A DNA stretch of 64,000 nucleotides from Lumbricus terrestris (Eukaryota; Annelida; Clitellata; Crassiclitellata; Lumbricidae). The stretch lies in the NCBI GenBank assembly GCA_949752735.1, contig OX457039.1, forward strand, positions 45,005,286-45,069,285. The letters are read 5' to 3'. The notes beneath the pieces are model-generated. The model saw only the letters and a program-made list of their open reading frames with translations. It was not told where the DNA came from and did no database searches. The translations under genes and the position numbers were made by a program. This document shows, piece by piece, positions 46,763 to 58,169 of the stretch. How positions within the stretch are numbered: the stretch's first letter is position 1; every line of letters begins with the position of its first letter.

Positions 46763-49700
46763 TCAAAATTCCTATTGCGTTGGTAAACTATAAGAAACAT
46801 TTTATGCAGTTTCATGTCACGATCTTTGTTCACTGCATGTCTGTCAAAATTTAATTAAAAGTATTGTCGATGTAAACTTTGCATTCCTCGACACCAAAAA
46901 CACCACAGCAGTCACAAAAACAGTGAAGTCAGGTTCATCAAGCTTACCAACTCTAATTTGTAACTTGATGCGTTTTGTCCCCAGGATCTACCAATAGTGG
47001 GGTTTGGAGTCTTTGGAGAACAATCTCCATCAAACTTCAAAAGTAGGGTTTAGGAACGTTTTTAGGCATAAACTGGCACTGTGTGTAATCTTCAGACAAT
47101 GGATAACACTAACACCATTGTTGGTGATTTCCGATAATATAAATCGGCCAGAGTGGGGGGGGCGGTGTTCACCCAATTTCAGGAGGGGGATTAGACGCCA
47201 CTGCCCAGAGATTATGTGAATAAACGAATATGCATACAGTCACATACAGTCATACATATTACATACATATTAGAATCATGTGAAAGAAAGCCAATCAGAA
47301 CCAGCAGCACCGGACCGCAAGACAAATAGATGTGTGACAAGTGCTAAATATAGCATGCAAAAGGCAGCTACAGGAAGACCATTGTCCAACCAACCAAGTA
47401 ATTTTTAGATAATTTGTTGCCCTGCAATTGAGGACTTAAGCACATTGACAGAATTAGCAAGAGATTGCAGTGAGCTCTAGAACAGAGCAAAGAGATACAA
47501 AAGCAAAGGTATATAGTGACATACACAGATGGAAGCTTGTAACCATTCCCCCCCCCCTATTCCCTACTGGGGGTGGGGCAGAAATGCATCAGAGCAGTGG
47601 GGGTGGTTGGACACAGCTAATTCATAATTAGAAGAAGTTAACAGCTGAGTCCCAAATTAAATTTCGCTCTTAATGGTCCCTTAGAGCACATTTGTGAAAG
47701 ACAGTCCATCAGCAAAAGACATTTCATCTCAACAAAGGTCCCAAACTAATTACATCTCCCATCATCCCATCCAATTCTATCTGCAGCTCTAATAGTGGTA
47801 AACAGCTAGGGACGTCCCAAGGGTGTCTTTAGTCAAATCTAAGTCAGAAATAATGCTTTCCCTATAGTTCAAGCAACAAACTGGTATTAAAACAATCATC
47901 ATTTCCATTAGGCTGAGCAATAAGTAAACCATATCTTTTCATTGTATTAACCCTTTACCGGTTCATTTTTAAATTTTAAGCCCATTTTCAGCGGATATTC
48001 TTGGGGCAAACGCGTAAAGGATTAACTTCATAAATAAAAAAATTAACTATTCAATCAATTAACTGAATTTGTCCTGAAAACTGTAATCTTTAACTATGAA
48101 AAATTAAGCATGATGACTAAATGTTACCTTGCATAAAATCACACAACTTAGCTCATATTTATTTAAGTTACAACAAGTATCAGTAATTATATTGAGTAAA
48201 ACATTACACTATTACCTACCAAATAAAAGCCTTTGTTGTCTAAATCAATTTAAGGCTTAAACTAAGCCAAATTCAGTTCTTAGTCTCCAATTTTTACTAG
48301 AAAACGAAAAGATCATGTAGCAGAAATGCTGGAAAGTCAAGATATATATAAGGATAGCTGGTAAAGTAGGAGTGTCTCATTCAACTAAGCTAGCAGACAA
48401 ATATAAATGACATCAGACTGGGACAAAGTCCCTTTCGCCAGGGTATGGCAAATGTTACACGCATGTACTGACGACTAATGCAGGAGGAGTTGAGAGAAAG
48501 CTATGCTAAAAGTGGGTTATAATGGGTGAACTGGGGCCAAGAATGTTCAACTACCATAATTTATCATTGAGGTGACATGAGAAATAAAGAAATGCTCTCC
48601 TTCATCACTCCATCATCCAACCCAGGGATATCCCTCAGTCCAGGAGGGTAAGGGTGACACTTGGAGCCATTAGTTATATGGCATGGGAGTAGCCTAGACT
48701 GAAGGGTACATGATCCAGGTGAGGGTCAACAGAGAGGGTGATAACAGACAAGCAGATCCAGCCCAGCCCAGTTGCTTCCTAATGAACTCTGAGGTCAAGC
48801 CAAAAGGTCAAATAATTATAGTAAAACCTGAGGAATGACTGGCTGCATCTGAAAGGCCTAAGCCTATAGGACCCCTATATAATATGTATGACTTCATGTC
48901 CAGGCCCACCCAAGGCCAGCAGCCAGAAGGGTATCAGTTACTTGGCCAATCCTGGTGATGGCCTGGTGAAGTAAACAAAATGACATATACAATTCACATC
49001 TGGAGCCCTAAAAGATCTTTCAAAATTAAAGCTAAGACATTAAAAGACAACTTTGGAGAAGTAAGCTTACTACTACAGTTTTCAAAACTAAAGGCCAAAA
49101 TTAATTCCTACAACATAATGTTATTATTATAACACTGTGATCATTTCGTTGTGTTGCGTTTAATGTATTATCACCTTTGGTCGTACACAAGATGATATGA
49201 AACACGTGAATGAAGCACTTGAGCATTAATGCAAAATTATTATTACTCCAAAACTAATAGAATCTTTAAACCTGTAAAACTATTCTTCCAGGTTCTTAGT
49301 ATGTATGACCAGAGAACAAGAGAACATTGTTCTTGAAAAGAATCGCTATGCATTGGATACCAGCTGCACATAAATGCTGGATGTACATTAAAGAAAGAAA
49401 CTTAGTCTCTCTCTTGTTACCTGGAGTAGATTGATCAACCAATGTCTCTTCTCAGTTATTACTAATATTTAGTCTAGATGCCACAGTATTTCTTCAGTCT
49501 ATTCACTCTATTGCATAGGCACGTCTTGCCACTCAGTCAACAATAACATCATCAGTAGTATCAATGTCTTCATCATACTTCTTGTCTAACTCCTTCTCAT
49601 CATCAGTGCTTTACTCACTGTTAACAGCATTGCAACTTATAAATATATCGCATATACTCTTGGACATATGCTGTAAAATCTTCCTCCTGCACTTCTCTTA

Positions 49701-50394
49701 CCTTTTAAAAACTAGCATACATCATCCGTAAGGTCAACAACAGTTATAGCTTTAAAGTATCATTTTCACTGTTCTCTGTGTTACATGACATGTTTTAAAC
49801 CTCCGTGCATAAAAGTGCCTCACTAAGCTAGCCGCCTTTGTTTTGAAAACAATAAACTTCCCCCAAATCCTGCCAAGTGATATTCGTGAGAAGAGAGGAG
49901 CATGAAACAGAAACACTTTCAGTTGTTGCAAGAATGAAAGATATCAGGGCAATGCCTCCATCAACACAAAAGAGCAGCAATCTCAATAGTATCTCCCTTC
50001 CCACACCCCCTCCCCCCACACACACAGAACCAGCATACTCATCTGAAAGACAGCCATCACTGACAGCAACTTGGAGGATGCAGCAAACGTAGCAGAAGAG
50101 CGAGGAGTGACACAAGAGACTCAATGGGGAATAATAGCTTTGTAATCAATGATTAATTGCCTCCTTCTGATAGCAAGAGTGGGAAAGATATATATATATA
50201 TATATATGTATGGGCCATGATTCAAACTATGGCACCCAGCTGATAATAAAGAGAAAGACAATCCTCATGGGCAGCAGGGTGAGCCTGTGGATCACTCATC
50301 TTACTTGATGGACATTGATACAGCAACCCCCATACATCAATGTTCCTCTGAAATTTAGAACATTTGCATATCCGACCAGAATCACTCTGCAGCC
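46763..50394. other. Gene-poor stretch
   Basis: No exon was supported. GACGCCACTG at 47193-47202, next to a G-run at 47154, could be the end of another hAT-like element, but the second end and duplication are ambiguous. A short TA repeat lies at about 50190-50207. Confidence 0.45.
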
Positions 50395-50818
50395 GATACA
50401 AATATATGGACACTAAAGAAAGCGTCATCAGAAGACAATGGCCCCAGAAGCAAAGTTTTCAAACGACACAGCCCACATCACACGCTGAGTACATATGCAG
50501 CTCTGAACAAAAACGTGACGTCAAACACGACGCTTCAAACACGCAGAGAAATTGTTCACTGAGATGTGCAATCCATCATGCGTAGATGCCGTCTGCAGGG
50601 ATCGGTGGCTAGACACTTCGAAAGGCATGTCAACGAAGAGCATTGAAGCAGGGCACCACCGCATAGACACGGCTCCAGAGAAACAGTCTCAGAAGAGAAT
50701 CGATGGCGCCGCATATGACAATCTCTCGTTAGAATGTGACAACAACAATCGTGATATGCATAATCGTCTCAGTGATTCACCAAAACGAAAAACAATGCCC
50801 GAGAACGTACTCACCTGA
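50395..50818 (+). other. Coding-like region, frame unresolved
   Basis: CpG is more frequent here than around it, and all three plus frames are long and protein-like in parts. They contain TLKKASSEDNGPRSKVFKR, MDTKESVIRRQWPQKQS and IDGAAYDNLSLECDNNN. The last frame ends in a stop at 50818 after KRKTMPENVLT. CTCTGCAG at 50391 is a possible acceptor. On the minus strand TTTTTTCAG|GTGAGTACG at about 50815 reads as an acceptor or a donor. Either strand could carry a real exon. No family was recognised. Confidence 0.3.
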
Positions 50819-50883
50819 AAAAACTAAAACTAAGGAAGGGACGACAAAATGCTGCAAATATCATCAGATGTAGACTGCACAGA

Positions 50884-51256
50884 ATTATATTTAATGCCAT
50901 TTGTCCAAACTCAAGCTGTAGCAATAGCAAAGTCAAGTTCTGACTAATTTTGACTTACATATTAAAGTAAAAGAACATAATGCAATGACTTCCTAAAAAG
51001 TTTTTAAAAAACTATAATTATAAGACACCAACCAATAAAGTGCATAGGATAAGCCCAATCAAACAGAACTATGTTATGCTGTAGATCAGAAGTCGTTGAA
51101 CAAAGAAATCAAAATACTTCTTACTTCTGCACATCTATTCATGGGAAGATAATTATACAAAATAAAAGCACATGTCAGTCTAAGGTAAAACTACCACACG
51201 AAGTTACCACATGTGGATCGCATATAATTATATTTAATGCCGTTTGTCCAAACTCA
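50884..51256. repeat. Dispersed 30 bp direct repeat
   Basis: ATTATATTTAATGCC followed by TTTGTCCAAACTCA appears at 50884-50913 and 51227-51256 with one mismatch. Weaker similarity extends upstream of both, suggesting a duplicated segment or two copies of a small element. Confidence 0.7.
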
Positions 51257-51992
51257 CCCGATATAAAGTCTGCTGTTGTTCTGCCAAAGGCTGACCCTTT
51301 AACTGCAGTGAAACGTCATCTCCTATTGAAAACTAATGCAACCAAACTACACTGGCATTACAATGGCAATGACTGCATGTTATGAGACTGGAATAGACAA
51401 ATGTAGAGACAGACAGTCTGAGATGACAATGTCTTTCTAATGAGGCATGTCCTTTCCTCAGCAACAATGTCCGTGCACATAAATATTCAATATCGAAAAC
51501 ATGTATTCACTGCCTTGCTGCCTAAGTCTAGTAAATTATTACTTTTGTTATATAACTTCAAAATTCCACAATAATTTTCAGCGGCAGGGCTATACATTAT
51601 CATTATTATTATTACATATTCTAATTATAAAATTGTCCTCCAAAAGACACAGTATTGAGTGAGGTTTTTAGGAAAAGAAATTAATCGTGCAAGCTTTCTC
51701 CTCAAAAACTAAACACAAATAAGAAAGCAAACTATATAGCCCTAAGAACAAGACAAAGTCAGTAAATGTAGTAGTATAACAGCAATATGGACATTTATTG
51801 AAGCATGACCACTATAGCTTAACTGACCACTGTCACAACAGGCAATTGAAGAAGGTGGGTATCAGGAAGGGCATCTGGTCAGGCAACTTGGCTCACAAAC
51901 ATAAACAAATGGATTTTATTGTCACAATGGGCAATCTGGCAGAACCCCCTTCCACTTGTATATGAAAGGCTCTTAACTGATCAGCATTCCCT
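51257..51992. other. No supported gene
   Basis: AT-rich sequence with short open frames only. Confidence 0.5.
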
Positions 51993-52013
51993 TCTGTGTG
52001 TGTGTGTGTATGT

Positions 52014-52050
<37 letters not shown>

Positions 52051-52085
52051 CGTGCGTGCGTGTGTGCGTGCGTGCGTGTGCACAC
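51993..52085. repeat. (TG)n microsatellite
   Basis: TG units with CG interruptions over about 90 bp. Confidence 0.95.
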
Positions 52086-52544
52086 ACAGAACATTCGACT
52101 GCATGACGTCATGCTGCTGCTTCAGCGATTTCTATTATGAGCCATGAAACCGATTAATTGGCTGTTTCAGCATTTATTATTGCTTGCAAGTTATAAACTG
52201 TCCAATTGCAACATTCATTGTTATTAATATCCTGTGATTAGTTACAGTAAAAGATAAAGCAGAATTTTGACATTAATGATGACTTCTATATTCTGAACTA
52301 ACAGCACTTCTAAGCTCTGTATTTCCCTTGCATATGAATGATATGATTGATCCCCTACTTTTAAATTCTATTGCAAGTCATCACCAAGCAGGATATTTCA
52401 GTGACAATTTTTCATAATCTACGTAGGTTGCAATACAAACCTGACACTCTGGTGATCCAAGGTAATCAACAAACAACTTATCATTTACAAAGTTTAAATC
52501 ACCGATGATAATGTTGATCATTTTACACTTATCGTTAGGTGTTG

Positions 52545-52895
52545 CTCCTGTACCTGTACATATAAATTTGCAAGAGCTCCGCCACTCTTCTCTGGGTGGT
52601 GTACATGGGCGTCGTTCTCTATGTTCCTCAACTCATGCACTCCTCATGAACTCCTCATTCCTTGACCATGAACTGCTTTTTAGACAGCACTGTTCTTTCT
52701 CTATTATTAACCCCATGCTATGGAAAATAGGTTCCCACTATTTACATGCCCTATGCCTAGGGTTTTCTCAGGTGCGCTTTTATCGCAGCCTTAGAACCAT
52801 ACTTTTCGGATTAGGCTGAGTCGGGAGTGCTCCTAACTGAGTAGTAACCTTGAAGGGACGCTATATAAGGGACCTCCATAATGTATGCATGAATG
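52545..52895 (+). mobile_element. CR1/L2-like LINE 3' end
   Basis: A degraded C-terminal frame (PVHINLQELRHSS, HCSFSIINPMLWK) resembles the NLQ.LR and FSV.GP.LWN blocks. It is followed by GGGAGTGCTCCTAACTGAGT, AGTAACCTTGAAGGGACGCT and ATATAAGG, then a GAATGAAC tail. The terminus closely matches the one at 19.95-20.0 kb, including the preceding TTTTATCGCAGCCTTAGAAC block. Confidence 0.75.
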
Positions 52896-54203
52896 AACTT
52901 TCAGGGTTCTCCAGTACATGTCATAATCACTGTTAGAACTATAAAATAGATTTGTCTAAATGCAACAGTGACAAAATTCATTCTAAAAGTAACACACTAT
53001 ATGAATTTTAAATTCTAAATCTAGCACAATCACAGATATACTAGCTTTCTGGGGTATTAATTTGCTATTGAAATTCTATATTGATATACCAGTAGTATAG
53101 AATAGTGGTGTGTGGTTAAGCTGATAGTCTAGTGATTACTGACCACAGAGACAAATTGAGCGCCTCTGAGCAGTTTTTTGGTTTTTTTTACTTGAAGGAG
53201 CGCCATATAAATGTCTGAATGAATGAATGAATGAAACAGAGAGGTCTGAGCTTCAATTTTCTGACTGGTAAGGAAGGTTTTCAGATTGTTCCCCAATGCC
53301 TCTATCTTTCTGTAATTCTGTCTATCTGTGTCTCTCTGTCTGCCTATCTACCTTCCTAGCCAACGACCTATCCATATTTTCCTACTGTCAGTCTTTCTAT
53401 CCATTCATCCGTCTATTCCTCCATTCACACATTCTGCAATGCCAACTTCTATGATCCATCATTCATAATCAAAGCTTGCATAACATTTTATCTTCCCCAA
53501 AGGAAAGGTAAATAAGATCAAAACAAGCATAACAATGCCAGAAACCAAGGACCATGAAAAATTGTCCCAATCTACAAAAAAGGGTAGATACACAAAATTA
53601 TCGGAATATAGAGGTATTAGTCTAAAAATTCAGAAAAGATTTCACCAAAATAAAGCAAAACAGAATGAAAAAGTATGTCAAATGAGCATTTAAAGAACAA
53701 GCTCCATTCTGCAGTGTTTTAAAGCTGATGCTGAAGAATTCACCTGTGAGTCTAAGATGGACATAGAATTATATGAGGTTTAACCGAGTCCATAAATATA
53801 AACTTCACTGGTCAAACTGTCCAGTGGTGTAAAAGCCAATTCATTACAGAAATTTATACTGCTCTGAACACTAAAGTTAAAAATTGCATTTAACATCTAA
53901 ATCTGCACTTCACAGGACTAAGTCTCAAGCTTTAAAATGACAGCAATACTGAATACATTTAACTATGATGTAAGTATGTGTACATGTATAATGTATATAC
54001 CGGTATAGACAGTTTACACAGTAGGCCTATGATGTAAGTTAAATTGCTTGAAGTTAAATTATTTATAGCTTTACAGACCATAGATCTCTATAGGCCGGTC
54101 TATTTGCCCTTATTTACTTCTTCAAGATATTCACATAATGTATACCACTAAAATAGAAAAACTATGCTTAATGTTTGTTTACTAACAGACCAATAATTGT
54201 GGC

Positions 54204-54234
<31 letters not shown>

Positions 54235-54599
54235 GTTTCTTTTGGATGCCACGAGTTGATACATTGTTCCTAAATGCGACTTCGCCACATACGTATTTAA
54301 TTAACGTAACGTCAGTTGAAAGTCTACAGGCATAATAAAAGCCTAACAAGCCTTGCAAGTCAGCAAAAAAAACGAAGAACTGTTTTAACCAACTCACTTG
54401 ATGTAGGCCTATAGTAACGTTCTTTTTGCGAAGATGATTTAATTCCACGCAGAAGATTAACCTAATGATCTTCACCTAATTAAATACACTGTTACAAATC
54501 TATATTCGCATAATCAGTCGCAAATCCGGTGCTGCACTTCAGCCCAGGCCAATTATAAGATGGTGACTATGGTTATTACAGAGCCAACGCACTTCATGA
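52896..54599. other. No supported gene
   Basis: It contains a retroposon terminus at 53150-53240, a pyrimidine-rich patch (53290-53460) and a TA repeat near 54207-54233. No exon was recognised. Confidence 0.5.
53150..53240 (+). mobile_element. Retroposon terminus with GAAT tail
   Basis: GAGCGCCTCTGAGCAG, a T-rich insertion and ACTTGAAGGAGCGCCATATA are followed by four GAAT units. A tRNA-like GATAGTCTAGTGATTACTG at about 53124 may be a degraded head. Confidence 0.6.
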
Positions 54600-54970
54600 A
54601 TAAAAACCTTTCACAGGATCCGCTGCGGCCTCGTCTTTCTCGCCGACGGACGATAATCTGTAATCCGCATCGATCTCTCCCTCTACCTCTGCCTCTGCCT
54701 CTGCCTCTGCGCAGTCCGGGGTCGAATCGAGACGGCGGCGGCTCGATACAATACAAGACGCACTACTCGACGACGATCAGAAAGGCGTGGACGCGAAATG
54801 CAGCCCGCATCGGCTTTTCGTCTGCAGTTGAAGCAGGAAAGAGTCCGGCGCCTCGTTCTTTTCGTCTCGCGACGCCGCCCGCAGCCGCCGCCGTCGCCTA
54901 GCGTTGTCCATCAACAGCAGGCGCTCCGGCGGCACCGCTGGTCGAGACAGCCACACGCATGCACTGCCAT
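54600..54970. promoter_or_regulatory. CpG island, possible promoter or first exon
   Basis: CpG is very dense here (runs such as GACGGCGGCGGCTCGA and CGCGACGCCGCCCGCAGCCG) between AT-rich flanks, so the boundaries are sharp. Long open frames exist on both strands. The most protein-like is on the minus strand, with DSTPDCAEAEAEAEVEGEID and DYRLSSVGEKDEAAADPVK (about 54710-54612). It lacks an ATG and ends at a weak donor, AAAG|GTTTTT. The alternating Ala/Glu comes from a CCTCTG hexamer repeat (54680-54710). I take this as a transcription start region whose gene and strand I cannot fix. Confidence 0.5.
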
Positions 54971-55664
54971 GCAGCATTAGATTTATACATGTATATAATA
55001 ATTATATAATTTATATATATATATATATACGTACATATTCATGAGTTATAGACTTCTATTATTATAGTAGGGATAATTCTCTCAAAGCATGCGCGCATTT
55101 AGGCAAAGATAGGGAGCATAAGCCTACGTAGGCCTATTAATACTTTCGTCAAAAGTTGCCCATTGTCAACACAAGATGCCCACGTTTCTTCTAGGCAGTA
55201 GTTTGAAATTTGTATCTTCGCTCTAAAAAAATTCCGTTCATACACGAAGGGGGCAACATGGAAATAATTTTTTTATAACAAGACATGTATACTGATGTTG
55301 CAAAAAAAATTCCATCACAGAAAACTTGCACATTAATTTTTTATAGCACTTTTGGTAAAGGGTGGACCAAAAAAAGATAGACCAAAGGTTTTTTCCCCAA
55401 TATCTTGGCCAGAAGTAAGCATTTGTAAATAAAGTTTTGCAGGCTTAAAGGCAATTCATATTTACATACAAAGGCCAAATTTCAAAAAAATATTTCAAAC
55501 AGAAAAAAAGTTATATCACTTTTAGTTAGTCTACCCATTGTTTTTTGACGATCCAAAAACATAACGCAACAAAAAGTAATACAAAACGATTCTATTAAGT
55601 CACATTTTAAATAATTGTTATTGTAATTTGTTATGTTATAAAAAATGAACTTGATATTGCTTCA
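54971..55664. other. AT-rich stretch, probably flank of the mariner remnant
   Basis: No supported gene. T-rich and A-rich sequence with TTTTTTGACGATCC near 55542 could be the terminal part of the mariner-type element to its right, but no matching inverted end was found. Confidence 0.4.
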
Positions 55665-55925
55665 CAGCTTGTGCTCAATGTGTCCACCAACCAGTGCCAA
55701 ACATTTTAAGAGCCTCTTTTTAAAGTTCTTGATGGCCTTGTTGATGTTCCAGAGGTAAATCTTCAAAAATAAACTCCAATGCAACTATCAATTCCCTTAT
55801 CGCTTTTGGTTGCAGGTTATGGTAGTTTTCCAGCATAGCTCTCGTCACTTGATAAAGCATTGTGTTGAAGCCAGGAGCTTTGAAGGCCATTGGCTTTTCT
55901 CAATGAAATCTGAACAATTTACATT
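55665..55925 (-). pseudogene. Mariner/Tc1-type transposase C-terminal remnant
   Basis: On the minus strand DFIEKSQWP is followed, after a frame change, by KAPGFNTMLYQV, then YHNLQPKAIRELIVALEFIF and EDLPLEH. After another frame change NINKAIKNFKKRLLKCLALV and GGHIEHKL end the protein. This is the WP..SPDLNPLDY...I.EL..AI...F..R...C....GGH.EH order of IS630/Tc1/mariner catalytic C-termini. The usual SPDLNP is APGFNT here, so the third catalytic acidic residue is Gly. Two frameshifts and this substitution make it inactive. No TIRs were located. Confidence 0.7.
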
Positions 55926-56347
55926 GAGCGGATCTCCTTCCATCAAGGGCATATTTCTTAACGCTCAACTTAACTCTTAACTTCTCCGTTCTCACTGTTT
56001 ATCAGAGCAACCAGAGATTGTAGCTTTAGCACCAAGACCTTGGTCATGAATTGTCTGAAAATATATTTTGTCTGTCATTGACACCATAGGCAATTTAAGT
56101 TTTTAAAGATATTTCAATTTTATTTTTCAATAGCAAATTTATGAATCTGACAGATTATGGTATTTATTTGCCCACTTGATCGTCATCTTGCTAAGTGACT
56201 TCGCAGTGATGTGCAGCAACACTGGTACTCTCTTTTCTAAATAATAATAATCCTAATAATAAATTTGATAATAATAATTATAATTAATAATAAATATGAT
56301 AATAATAATACTAATAATAACAAGTTGTATAATATAATAATAATAAT

Positions 56348-56403
56348 CATGGGGTGTAGTGGGTATGTTTGCTGCCTTGCACCCGGAGGGTTGCAGGTTC
56401 GAA
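56348..56403 (+). mobile_element. Truncated SINE head
   Basis: GTAGTGGGTATGTTTGCTGC and GGAGGGTTGCAGGTTCGA match the tRNA-like head of the SINE at 56511. They break off inside the B box, where AATAATAAT sequence begins. Confidence 0.75.
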
Positions 56404-56510
56404 TAATAATAACAATAATTGTAATAATAATCGATAATTACTCTTCAGAATACTTGTTACAATAGGAACGTGTCTGTTCTGCGATAAAGGAAGTTGTATA
56501 ATAATAATCG

Positions 56511-56735
56511 TGAGGCGCGGTAGTTTAGTGGATATGTTCGCTGCCTTGCAGCCGAAGGGTTGCAGGTTCGAATCCACCTCAAGCTGCAAGTCCTTCACTC
56601 GCAATTGCTCAATGCTTCAGCATGAAACTCCAATTCCCGTCTCTGTGTTGTAGTCGAGAGCGCTTCTTAGTAGAAACCTTGAAGGGGAAGCACTATAAAA
56701 AGTGCACATACAAACAAACATATACTAATAATAAT
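56511..56735 (+). mobile_element. tRNA-derived SINE, near full-length
   Basis: The Pol III A box TAGTTTAGTGG (56521-56531) and a perfect B box GGTTCGAATCC (56565-56575) lie in a tRNA-like head of about 70 bases. A body with CTTCACTCGCAATTG and GCTTCAGCATGAAACTCC leads to the 3' part GAGAGCGCTTCTTAGTAGAA, then ACCTTGAAGGGGAAGCACTA. It ends in CATACAAACAAACATA and AAT repeats. The 3' part resembles the LINE ends at 20.0 and 52.85 kb, as expected if the SINE uses that LINE's machinery. Confidence 0.85.
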
Positions 56736-56844
56736 AATGATTTATGGCAATATCGAGGCTATTTGATAAAATTATTGTGCATAAATATGAATAGCCTTTC
56801 AGCCTGTGAAGTTTGATTTACAAATCCATACAATTAGGCAAGAT

Positions 56845-57042
56845 CAGGGCTTTTTTAACGTGCAGTTGTACACAAAATGTGCAGTTCTAAATGGATTTGT
56901 GCAGCTGTAGAAGCACTTCTGTCACAAATTCTGTGCAGTTAAAAAAAGGTCATTGTCCTCCGATTGGAAGTAATTTACCATGGAGGATGGGAAACGAAGG
57001 AAGGGGTTGTGCAGTTCTAAAAATTTCTTAAAAACAGCCCTG
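56845..57042. mobile_element. hAT-like MITE with near-perfect 8 bp duplication
   Basis: A 198 bp element begins CAGGGCTTTTTTAACGTGCA and ends AAACAGCCCTG. It is flanked by GGCAAGAT (56837-56844) and AGCAAGAT (57043-57050), 7 of 8 identical. GTGCAGTT recurs inside. A related end is at 61496. Confidence 0.75.
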
Positions 57043-57663
57043 AGCAAGATATTAGAAATAAATTTTAGGGGATCTTTTTCGGCACACCCCGTACAAACTT
57101 CAAAATATAAATACGACAAGGGACAGAAGACTCTGGGCATTAAAGGTCCATTCATGTAGCCAACCATCGCGATGCGACTCTGGCGACATGACATGACATT
57201 GTTTGTCATATGATATGAGTGGAATTAAATATCAAGGTACCTTCATATTTATTTAATATTCAAACTTGAAAATAATCAGTGAGCAATATCTTCATCATCA
57301 ACAGTTCATGTATATTTTATTTTGAAAGTAGGCTGTTTATGTGGCTGCCAATAACTTGATTACTGATCCACATAACGCTGGATATTTGCTCTCAAATTTC
57401 ACAAAACCAAAGGGTCAAACAAACATTCCCAAAAGGGTAGTAAATATAATTTTTTTGGCATTTTCTGAGAACAGAACAATTGACAAAGTATGCCAAAAAT
57501 CCCAATTACGGTTTTTGTCTTAAAGAGTTTACAGTGTCAAAAATGGTCCGTTTTGGTATTGCACGTTGGTATTTAAAAGATTTGTTACGCTAATATATTA
57601 CTGTTTGAACTGTGAATGGATGTGATCATTTTTAATAGCCTGTAAATGAAACATAACTAAGTA

Positions 57664-57985
57664 TTCTTGAGGTAGATTCGAACCTGCAACCAAGGCCGTA
57701 GCTAGGAGGGTGTTTTGGGTGTTTGAACACCCCCCAAAATGGAAAATGTGAAAAATACTGTAATGCATTTATGAGCACATGATGTAAAAAACCATGAAAG
57801 AAAACCATGAAAACACCCCCCGAAATATGCCGGATGACAAAAAAAATTGAAAAAAGGTCATCCGTTTTCTGGGGAAGGGAAATTGGTGAGTGAAACACCC
57901 CCCGAAATCAAATCCTGGCTACGGCCTTGCCTGCAACCCTCCAGCTGCAAGGCAACGAACATACCCTCTACACCACCATGTCATG
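57664..57985 (-). mobile_element. tRNA-derived SINE head split by a MITE
   Basis: On the minus strand, GGTGTAGAGGGTATGTTCG, TTGCCTTGCAGCTGGAGGG and TTGCAGGTTCGAATCTACCT form the same head as the SINE at 56511. The head is interrupted after its GTTGCAGG by the insertion at 57691-57929, with CCTGCAAC duplicated on both sides. Confidence 0.8.
57691..57929. mobile_element. hAT-like MITE nested in a SINE
   Basis: A 239 bp element has 12 bp perfect inverted ends (CAAGGCCGTAGC at 57691-57702, reverse complement at 57918-57929). It is flanked by an exact 8 bp duplication, CCTGCAAC (57683-57690 and 57930-57937). The interior has AACACCCCCCAAAAT and AACACCCCCCGAAAT motifs. CGTAGC-type ends with 8 bp duplications are typical of hAT MITEs. 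No coding capacity. Confidence 0.88.
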
Positions 57986-58169
57986 ACATCACCTACTTTG
58001 TGTACTGTCAATAATTTGACAAGCATATCTTACCAGATGTTTCCCTCTTTTACCTCTGCTTCCAAAGATCTTCACTCTCGACTCCTCACTCACCTAATTG
58101 AGCACATACTGAGTTTGACTCACACTGCTATTTTCAACTGACACAGCATAGAACTATTAGACAATCTTT

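Noticed and set aside
47150..47210. Short hAT-like element ending GACGCCACTG
   Set aside because: The right terminus is plausible, but the left end and the 8 bp duplication cannot be fixed.
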